Below are positions 7,353 to 12,656 of a DNA stretch of 12,656 nt, one piece after another (positions within the stretch are counted from its first letter, which is position 1; each line of letters begins with the position of its first letter). Both the position numbers and the translations under genes were made by a program. The DNA lies in assembly GCA_043820045.1 (NCBI GenBank), contig JBDREF010000328.1, forward strand, positions 1 through 12,656, read 5' to 3'. The notes beneath the pieces were generated by a model, which saw only the letters and a list, made by a program, of their open reading frames with translations, was not told the origin of the DNA and did no database searches. The DNA is from JBDREF01 sp043820045. GTDB taxonomy: Bacteria > Planctomycetota > Phycisphaerae > Sedimentisphaerales > Anaerobacaceae.

Positions 7353-7578
7353 CCTATTGATCCCTTAATAAACCGAAAAGAAACATGCAATAAGCCGAAT
7401 ACACGCAAATATCCTCGAAACGGTAGTTCATTATGTCCCATAACCGGACCAAATTCACTTTGCCTGAGAACTATCGACATATCACGGGGGGGGGTTTTAT
7501 CAGAAAGAGTATTTTTTTAGGCGTCCATGCCGGGCAATGAATTCAGGAGGGCACGCCGAAGAAGCTCTTCAACCGATA
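7353..7578. other. divergent intergenic region with G9 and T7 tracts
   Basis: This is the first part of the 315-bp gap between the leftward receiver gene and rightward mlaE. I see no gene in it. It holds an uninterrupted run of nine G (7486-7494) followed by TTTT, and a run of seven T (7512-7518). No convincing -10/-35 pair for the leftward receiver gene could be picked out; CATAAT on the minus strand near 7430 is only a weak candidate. Confidence 0.6.
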
Positions 7579-7620
7579 ATTGACGATTGACTATTGAGTA
7601 TTGAGCATTTACTATTGAGC
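7579..7620 (+). repeat. heptanucleotide tandem repeat, six units
   Basis: Six consecutive 7-bp units tile 7579-7620 without gaps: ATTGACG, ATTGACT, ATTGAGT, ATTGAGC, ATTTACT, ATTGAGC. Five of the six begin ATTGA. This resembles the short tandemly repeated heptanucleotides known from filamentous cyanobacteria, but I cannot say whether it recurs in this genome. It overlaps the predicted promoter of mlaE. Confidence 0.85.
7587..7615 (+). promoter_or_regulatory. candidate sigma-70 promoter for mlaE-mlaF-dehydrogenase
   Basis: TTGACT (7587-7592, 5/6 to the -35 consensus) is followed after exactly 17 bp by TACTAT (7610-7615, 4/6 to the -10 consensus). Transcription would start near 7622, giving a leader of about 45 nt before the mlaE start. 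Both elements are made of the heptanucleotide repeat, so a chance match is possible. Confidence 0.45.
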
Positions 7621-7667
7621 GACCGTTGTGGAACTTGTCCCGGGGTTTGCATTAGGAGCAAGGTATT

Positions 7668-8477
7668 ATGATTGGAGCCGTAGGTGATAGAACGATAGCC
7701 GGCATAAATGATATGGGACGGTTCGCGAGGTTCGTCTGGCAGTCAATGATGGCGTCCTTTCGCAGCAGTTTCGACCCGTGTACGTATCCTCTTATATGGA
7801 CACAAATGAACATCATCGGTGTGCGCAGTATGCCGGTGGTGATGATAACGGGTGCATTCGTGGGAATGACGCTGGCGGTTCAGGCGTATGACCAGCTCGC
7901 GGGTATGGGATTGGAAGAGCACCTGGGTGCTTTGATCAATATTTCTGTTGTTAAGGAATTAGGGCCGGTGCTTGCGGCCGTCATGTTGGCGGGCCGTATC
8001 GGCGGGGCTTTGACGGCGGAATTGGGCACGATGAATGTGACCGAGCAAATTGACGCAGTCAGGAGTATGGGCACCGACCCGATACGATATCTGGTGGTTC
8101 CTCGCGTTCTTGCGTGTCTGCTGCTGACGCCGTTTCTGATCATTTTTGCGGATTTGACAGGCATTATTGGCGGGTACTTCATAAGCGTTGTCCAGCTTGG
8201 CATCAACGGCCGGGCCTATTGGAGCTTCAGCGCCAGCGCTGTGGAACTTTGGGACGTATCTATCGGAGTCGTGAAAGGGTTCTTCTTCGGTGTCGCTATC
8301 GCAGCCATTGGCTGCTACAAGGGTTTTACGTGCAAAGAAGGTGCGCAAGGTGTCGGCCAGGCGTGCACAGAGGCCTTTGTGGCCAGTTTCATTTCCATTC
8401 TGGCGCTGGATTTTGCGCTGGCGGTGATTTTCAAATCTATTTACAGCACATTTTGGCCGCTCAAGAGTCTTGTTTGA
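7668..8477 (+). CDS. mlaE: MlaE-family ABC transporter permease
   Basis: This 269-residue integral membrane protein of the MlaE/YrbE permease family is of the usual length. Predicted membrane segments lie at about 55-75, 97-118, 148-172, 198-218 and 236-258. The family signature is clear: KELGPVLAAVMLAGRIGGA near 96-114, then AELGTMNVTEQIDAVRSMG (118-135). The EQIDA element is the coupling helix that docks onto the ATPase. In the Mla system the permease sits in the inner membrane and, with MlaF and an MCE protein, moves phospholipid between the inner and outer membranes. AGGAG (7654-7658) lies 9 nt before the ATG. The ATPase gene follows after 19 bp, so the pair is clearly co-translated. Confidence 0.95.
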   Translation: MIGAVGDRTIAGINDMGRFARFVWQSMMASFRSSFDPCTYPLIWTQMNIIGVRSMPVVMITGAFVGMTLAVQAYDQLAGMGLEEHLGALINISVVKELGPVLAAVMLAGRIGGALTAELGTMNVTEQIDAVRSMGTDPIRYLVVPRVLACLLLTPFLIIFADLTGIIGGYFISVVQLGINGRAYWSFSASAVELWDVSIGVVKGFFFGVAIAAIGCYKGFTCKEGAQGVGQACTEAFVASFISILALDFALAVIFKSIYSTFWPLKSLV

Positions 8478-8496
8478 TCTCACAGGAGAGTTTGAA

Positions 8497-9354
8497 GTGA
8501 AAGAAAACGAAAAGCCAGATGCCATACAGGACGACGAGGGCAACGGCATAATCGTCCTCAAGAACATTACGAAAAGGTTTGGTTCCAAAGTTGTTCTGAA
8601 CAATGTCTCTCTGGCTATTGAGAAGGGTAAGACGACGGTCATAATCGGACCAAGTGGTTGCGGCAAGACCGTCCTGATAAAACACCTGATACTTTTGCTC
8701 AGACCGAATTCCGGCGAGGTCTATTTCAAAGGCACAAGAATCGACAATCTCAGTGAAAATGAGTTGAACAACGTCCGTACGCACTACGGTTTTCTGTTCC
8801 AGGGGGGAGCGCTGTTTGACAGTCTCAACGTTACGGAAAACATCATATTTCCAATCAGACAGCATTGCACAATATCAGATTGGCAGCAAATCGAAGAGCT
8901 TGTCAAGGCCAAATTGGCCATGGTCGGCCTCGACGGCTTTCAGAACTATTTTCCTGCAAATCTCTCGGGGGGACAGCGTAAGAGGGTGGCGCTGGCAAGA
9001 GCGATAGCGTTAAATCCGGAAGTAATCTTGTATGATGAGCCGACGACAGGGCTGGACCCCATTCGTTCCGACGTGATCAATGAACTGGTCCTTAAGCTGC
9101 AAAGGGAACTTGGCGTGACGGCAGTTGTTGTTACACACGACATGACGAGTGCCTATAAGGTGGCGGATCGCATAATTATGCTGCACAACGGGAAGATTAT
9201 CGCCGATGGCGACACCAACCATATTCGTAATCACCCCCATCCCATCGTCCAACAATTCATTAACGGGCAGGTTGATGAAGATGATCTCGCCGTGCTGCGA
9301 ATGAGCGGAACCATTTCCCAGGCCCAGTTCCTGCCGCGTGATTTCGAGCTGTAG
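8497..9354 (+). CDS. mlaF: MlaF-family ABC transporter ATPase
   Basis: This 285-residue ABC ATPase has Walker A GPSGCGKT (51-58), Q-loop Gln102 in FLFQGGALFDSL, signature LSGGQ (156-160), Walker B VILYDE (176-181) and switch His214 (VVTHDM). The segment FQGGALFDSLNVTENIIFPI (101-120) and the EPTTGLDPI segment are typical of MlaF/Ttg2A-type ATPases paired with MlaE permeases. The GTG at 8497 is chosen because AGGAG (8484-8488) lies 8 nt upstream. A TTG at 8470 in frame would overlap mlaE. The roughly 17-residue acidic N-terminal lead (KENEKPDAIQDDEGNG) is not part of the ABC fold. It powers the permease encoded just before it. No mlaD, mlaC or mlaB follows. Confidence 0.95.
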   Translation: MKENEKPDAIQDDEGNGIIVLKNITKRFGSKVVLNNVSLAIEKGKTTVIIGPSGCGKTVLIKHLILLLRPNSGEVYFKGTRIDNLSENELNNVRTHYGFLFQGGALFDSLNVTENIIFPIRQHCTISDWQQIEELVKAKLAMVGLDGFQNYFPANLSGGQRKRVALARAIALNPEVILYDEPTTGLDPIRSDVINELVLKLQRELGVTAVVVTHDMTSAYKVADRIIMLHNGKIIADGDTNHIRNHPHPIVQQFINGQVDEDDLAVLRMSGTISQAQFLPRDFEL

Positions 9355-9394
9355 CGGGCGAGAGAACAGGCACTGTAAGAGCACTGAGGAACAG

Positions 9395-12268
9395 ATGAGC
9401 AAGGAACCTGAGCAAATTGCTGCTGATTTGACAAAAGTTGTGCAGGGGGAGGTTCTCGCGGACGTCCTGCACAGGGTCGCCTACAGCACCGATGCAAGCA
9501 TTTACAGAATAGTGCCTCAGTGCATCGTCGCGCCGCGAGATGCGGCTGATATCGCTGCCGTGGTCAGGTACGCCCGCGCCCACAAGCTTGCGGTTGCTGC
9601 CCGTGGGGCCGGGAGTGGTCTGGCGGGTGAGTCGTTGTGCAGCGGGATAGTCTTTAACATGACCCGTTATATGAACAGGATCATTGGCGTGGAAGATCAC
9701 GGTGCGAGGGTGATCTGCGAACCGGGTGTTGTGCTGGACGATCTGAACAAGTACCTGGCCGAGTTCGGCAGGAAGATCGGGCCTGACCCATCGAGCGCCA
9801 ACCGGGCGGTAGTAGGGGCGTGCGTTGCGAACAATTCCACCGGTTCTCATTCCCTGCAGTACGGATATATGGGCAACTACGTGGAGGCCGTTGAAGCGGT
9901 TCTTGCGGATGGAAGCATCGTTGAATTCCGCAATGATTTTGACCCGGCACAGGCGGGAGACGACATGGTCGCTTCTATCGCGGCCGAGTGTGTGGCTGTT
10001 CTCTCGGCGAACGAAGCCGTTATCGCCGCGGCGCAGCCCAAAACAAAGCGCAATCGTAGCGGCTACAACATAGCCGGTGTATGTCACGACGGCCGGATAG
10101 ACCTGGCCAGAATGATGGCAAGCTCGGAAGGAACGTTGGCAATTTTCACTAAAATCAAGCTCAGAACCGTCCCTCTGCCGGCAGCTAAGGCCCTGCTTCA
10201 GCTTGAATTCGATTCGCTTGAGAAGATGGCGCGGGCCGTTCCGGCCATTGTTGACAGCGGCGCCTCTACCTGCGAGTTGATGGATGAACCCCTGATCGAT
10301 AATGCGTTCAAGGCGCTGCCGGAGTATCGCGATATTCTGCCGGCCGGTGCGGCTGCGGTTCTTCTTGTGGAGCATACCGGCCAGACGCAGGAGCAGGTAA
10401 AAGAAAAGATAGAAACGACCGATTCGGCTGTTGGCAAAATGGCAAGCGGACGCCGTGTCTTTTTCGAGCCGGAGCAGCAAAAGCGGCTGTGGAAATCGCG
10501 AAAAGACGCCGGCCCGCTGCTCTATAGAAGAAAGAGCAAGAAACATCCTGCCGAATTCATGGAGGATGTTTCGGTAGATCATAACCGGCTTGCCGACTAC
10601 GTCGTTGGCTTGCAGGAGATTGGGAAGAAGTATGGCATCACAATGTCCTTCTTCGGGCACGCCGGCGATGGTGAACTGCATTCGCGGCCGTTGCTGGACT
10701 TGAGCGAGCCGTCCGACGTCGAGAAGATGCGGGCAATTGCGGATGACGTTTTTTCGCTTGCCTGGTCGTTGGGTGGCTCGATCAGCGGCGAGCATGCGGA
10801 CGGTCTCGTAAGAGCTGCGTTCATCCGGCAGCAATACGGTGACGAGTACTATGAGGTGTTGTGCAGAATCAAGAACATATTCGACCCCGAAGGCCTGATG
10901 AATCCAGGCAAGATCATCAACAGCGACCCGGACGTAATGGTCAAGAACCTTAGAAGAGCCCGAAAGGTGCAGCCCGAGAGAATCGAGACGGATTTGCTTT
11001 TCGAAGAGGACGAGCTTGCCATCGAAGTTGAGCAGTGCTACGGGTGCGGGCTTTGTCTTAACAGGGAATCTGATTTGCGGATGTGCCCGGTATTCCGAGC
11101 GCTCGGTGAGGAATTGGGCAGTTCGAGGGCCAAGGCCAACATACTGCACTTCTGGGCGACGGGACAACTGGACGAGAAGGAGTTCGAATCCCCGGAGTTT
11201 AGAGCCTTTCTGGATTTGTGCGTTAATTGCAAGGCCTGCTTTCTGCAATGTCCCTCCGGGGTTGATATCTCCACACTTATGGTCGCCGCAAGAGCCCAGT
11301 ACGTCAAGCGGAAGGGCCTGCGGCGCGCCGAGCACGTGCTGTCGCGCAATCGTTTCATGAGTATGTTCGGCAGCATTTTTTCGCCCATATCGAATCTTGC
11401 AATGCGGCTGCCGATTTTCAAGAACATCCTGGAGAAAGTTGTAGGTGTCGATAAGCGCAGAAGCATGCCCAAGTTCAAGCGAGGCTCGTTCCTGAAGGCG
11501 GGCCGCAAGTACCTGGCTTCGTGCGTTCCGATCGAGAAGCCGGTCGGCAAGGTCGCCTATTTCGTGGATACGTATGCGAATTATAACGACCACGAGTTGG
11601 GCTTTGCCGTGCTCGAAGTTCTCAGGCATAATGATGTCGAAGTCGTCCTGCCGAGGCAATTGCCTGCGCCTCTGCCGGCAATTGTCTATGGCGACGTGAA
11701 AACCGCCCGCAGGGATTTGGCGTATAGTGTCAAGCATCTGGCAAAGGCCGTACGTGAAGGTTACAAAGTAGTCTGTTCCGAGCCCAGCGCTGCGCTGTGC
11801 CTGAAGCAGGAACTGCGGCATTTTGTGGCCGGAGAGGATGCTAAACTCGTCTCTGAGAACACTTACGAGCTGATGGATTATCTCCTGGAACGGCATACTC
11901 AGAAAAAATTGAAGCGGCCGACCAGGCCGATAACCGGGGAATTTACCTATCACATGCCCTGTCATTTGTACGCCTCTGGAAGCAGCGGCGCCAGTATCAA
12001 ACTCCTGAAGGAACTGTGCGGCGTCAAAGTCACCGACCTCAAGGCCGGCTGCTGCGGCATCGCAGGCACGTTCGGGATGCAGAAAAAGAACTATGATCTT
12101 TCCTCCCAAATAGGTTCAAGTCTGAAAGAGGCCCTGGAAAAGGCTCCAGCCAAAAATGTCCTGACCGAATGTGCCGCCTGCAAAATGCAAATCGAGCATT
12201 TGAGCGATTGTCTCGTGAGCCATCCGATCAAGATTTTAGCTGCGTGTTGTCGTTCGGCTGGGAAATAG
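9395..12268 (+). CDS. FAD-linked D-2-hydroxyacid dehydrogenase with 4Fe-4S and CCG domains (YdiJ/GlcD-GlcF-like)
   Basis: This 957-residue fusion protein has three parts. Residues about 25-260 are a PCMH-type FAD-binding domain (ARGAGSGLAGES at 69-80, GPDPSSANRAVVGACVANNS at 129-148). Residues about 265-508 are the FAD-oxidase C-terminal domain. His422 and His429 in GHAGDGELH and Glu466 in SGEHADG match the metal/substrate ligands of D-lactate and D-2-hydroxyglutarate dehydrogenases. Next are two 4Fe-4S sites: Cys548, 551, 554, 564 and Cys609, 612, 615, 619. A CCG-type redox module follows, with PCH near 855-857, CCG at 886-888 and CAAC at 926-929. The first CCG half (about 720-800) has lost its cysteines. 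It probably oxidises a D-2-hydroxyacid and passes electrons to a quinone or other carrier; the substrate cannot be told. ATG 9395 follows GAGGA (spacing 4). A GTG at 9338 would overlap mlaF. The gene starts 40 bp after mlaF and is probably in its operon. Confidence 0.93.
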   Translation: MSKEPEQIAADLTKVVQGEVLADVLHRVAYSTDASIYRIVPQCIVAPRDAADIAAVVRYARAHKLAVAARGAGSGLAGESLCSGIVFNMTRYMNRIIGVEDHGARVICEPGVVLDDLNKYLAEFGRKIGPDPSSANRAVVGACVANNSTGSHSLQYGYMGNYVEAVEAVLADGSIVEFRNDFDPAQAGDDMVASIAAECVAVLSANEAVIAAAQPKTKRNRSGYNIAGVCHDGRIDLARMMASSEGTLAIFTKIKLRTVPLPAAKALLQLEFDSLEKMARAVPAIVDSGASTCELMDEPLIDNAFKALPEYRDILPAGAAAVLLVEHTGQTQEQVKEKIETTDSAVGKMASGRRVFFEPEQQKRLWKSRKDAGPLLYRRKSKKHPAEFMEDVSVDHNRLADYVVGLQEIGKKYGITMSFFGHAGDGELHSRPLLDLSEPSDVEKMRAIADDVFSLAWSLGGSISGEHADGLVRAAFIRQQYGDEYYEVLCRIKNIFDPEGLMNPGKIINSDPDVMVKNLRRARKVQPERIETDLLFEEDELAIEVEQCYGCGLCLNRESDLRMCPVFRALGEELGSSRAKANILHFWATGQLDEKEFESPEFRAFLDLCVNCKACFLQCPSGVDISTLMVAARAQYVKRKGLRRAEHVLSRNRFMSMFGSIFSPISNLAMRLPIFKNILEKVVGVDKRRSMPKFKRGSFLKAGRKYLASCVPIEKPVGKVAYFVDTYANYNDHELGFAVLEVLRHNDVEVVLPRQLPAPLPAIVYGDVKTARRDLAYSVKHLAKAVREGYKVVCSEPSAALCLKQELRHFVAGEDAKLVSENTYELMDYLLERHTQKKLKRPTRPITGEFTYHMPCHLYASGSSGASIKLLKELCGVKVTDLKAGCCGIAGTFGMQKKNYDLSSQIGSSLKEALEKAPAKNVLTECAACKMQIEHLSDCLVSHPIKILAACCRSAGK

Positions 12269-12558
12269 GACTGTCTGAGGCGCAGCGGCAGGAATCTTCT
12301 GGTCATTGGCAGGGGGGAGGGGCCGTGGCAATCTCTCCTTCGCCCGGCACCGCCGGAGCCTGCCTTCAGGCGAGCAAAGGCACAGGCGGTGCAGTAGTAT
12401 CTCTTATAGTTTCTTTTATAGTCTTGTTATTAGTAGTAGGACATTTTTGGCTAAGTCGAAAACCATTTTTGGCGTACTCACTTGGCCGTTTTTGGCTATG
12501 TTGCAGGACATTTCTGTCCACCCCTGCATAAAGATTCTCCGAGGCCGACATTATACTC
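12269..12558. other. convergent intergenic region
   Basis: This lies between the dehydrogenase stop and the stop of a minus-strand gene. I see no convincing gene. It holds a G-rich stretch (12311-12322), two small GC hairpins (arms CCGGC 12344-12348 / GCCGG 12352-12356, and GCCTG 12358-12362 / CAGGC 12367-12371) that lack T-runs, an 11-bp near-direct repeat (12400-12410 and 12412-12422) and the 22-23-bp tandem array at 12439-12528. The hairpins may end transcription of the plus-strand operon, but they are not classical terminators. Confidence 0.55.
12439..12528. repeat. degenerate tandem array, four units of 22-23 bp
   Basis: Four units tile the segment at 12439-12460, 12461-12483, 12484-12505 and 12506-12528 (22, 23, 22, 23 bp). 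Units 1-3 share a TTTTTGGC core, and units 1 and 4 share GGACATTT. Units 3 and 4 both end in TGCA. The last unit contains an inverted repeat, GGACA-tttc-TGTCC (12506-12519). The period is close to two turns of B-DNA. There are no spacers, so it is not a CRISPR array. Confidence 0.6.
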
Positions 12559-12656
12559 TTAATTCTGAGGTTGCACGTCGTCGAACTCGATATTGTTTTG
12601 CCGGCACCATTCGATGGCGATTTCTTTTAGGGCATTATTGCGGTAGCTGTGCCATT
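12559..12656 (-). CDS. C-terminus of an unidentified protein, start outside window
   Basis: On the minus strand a frame is open from the window edge to TAA at 12561-12559, giving the last 31 residues. They begin WHSYRNNALKEIAIEW and continue CRQNNIEFDDVQPQN. The mix of Arg/Asn/Lys/Glu with regularly spaced Leu/Ile/Ala/Trp looks like a real amphipathic C-terminal helix. It is too short to assign a family, and I do not recognise it. It is convergent with the dehydrogenase gene. Confidence 0.6.
   Translation of the reverse strand, partial: WHSYRNNALKEIAIEWCRQNNIEFDDVQPQN

Noticed and set aside
7959..8666. Minus-strand frame of 235 codons
   Set aside because: Antisense to mlaE and the start of mlaF, with a composition typical of a shadow frame.
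9260..12109. Open frame of 949 codons on the minus strand opposite the dehydrogenase gene
   Set aside because: It mirrors the codon structure of a clear FAD/Fe-S gene; its product is rich in His, Arg and Gln, shows no recognisable domain and has no sensible start context.
12344..12371. Intrinsic terminator after the dehydrogenase gene
   Set aside because: The two 5-bp GC hairpins are not followed by a T-run, so I list them only as small hairpins.
12439..12528. Possible CRISPR array
   Set aside because: Units are degenerate, directly abutting and too short, with no spacers and no cas genes.
12169..12531. Plus-strand frame with a hydrophobic stretch near its C-terminus
   Set aside because: Starts inside the dehydrogenase gene and runs through the repeat array; the hydrophobic run comes from T-rich repeat DNA, and there is no ribosome site.
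12366..12551. Minus-strand frame of 61 codons in the convergent gap
   Set aside because: It is a translation of the 22-23-bp repeat array; no ribosome site was seen, and its content is explained by the repeat.

Overview
The window comes from a Gram-negative-type bacterium of intermediate GC content. It carries MlaE/MlaF homologues, which belong to outer-membrane lipid transport. The other genes are unusual receiver-histidine kinases and a large FAD/Fe-S dehydrogenase. Planctomycetota (Phycisphaerae-like) is my best guess from the style of the multidomain kinases and the dehydrogenase, but this is inference and no rRNA or marker gene is present to confirm it.

Left part (1-7352, all minus strand): a dense two-component signalling cluster. 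In transcription order it holds a stand-alone receiver protein (7352-6954), a membrane GAF-PAS histidine kinase (6802-4853), a soluble receiver-kinase (4856-3498), an Rcp1-like single-domain response regulator (3529-3107) and a receiver-PAS-kinase-like protein whose kinase half looks catalytically dead (3102-1663). After a 160-bp gap comes a Cache-HAMP-PAS sensor that runs off the left edge (1502-1). The four genes from 6802 to 1663 are coupled by short overlaps or a 4-bp gap and probably form one operon. A very good sigma-54 -24/-12 element lies just upstream of it. No DNA-binding or enzymatic output domain is visible in the cluster, so its output is either protein-protein or lies elsewhere.

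Middle (7353-7667): a divergent 315-bp intergenic region holding a G9 tract, a T7 tract and a six-unit heptanucleotide tandem repeat. The repeat itself contains a plausible sigma-70 promoter for the rightward genes.

Right part (7668-12268, plus strand): mlaE (permease) and mlaF (ATPase), spaced 19 bp, then, 40 bp further, a 957-residue D-2-hydroxyacid dehydrogenase-like FAD/4Fe-4S/CCG protein. The three look co-transcribed. No MCE-domain (MlaD) gene is present in the window.

Right end (12269-12656): a convergent intergenic region with small GC hairpins and a four-unit degenerate tandem repeat of 22-23 bp, then the last 31 codons of an unidentified minus-strand gene cut by the window edge.
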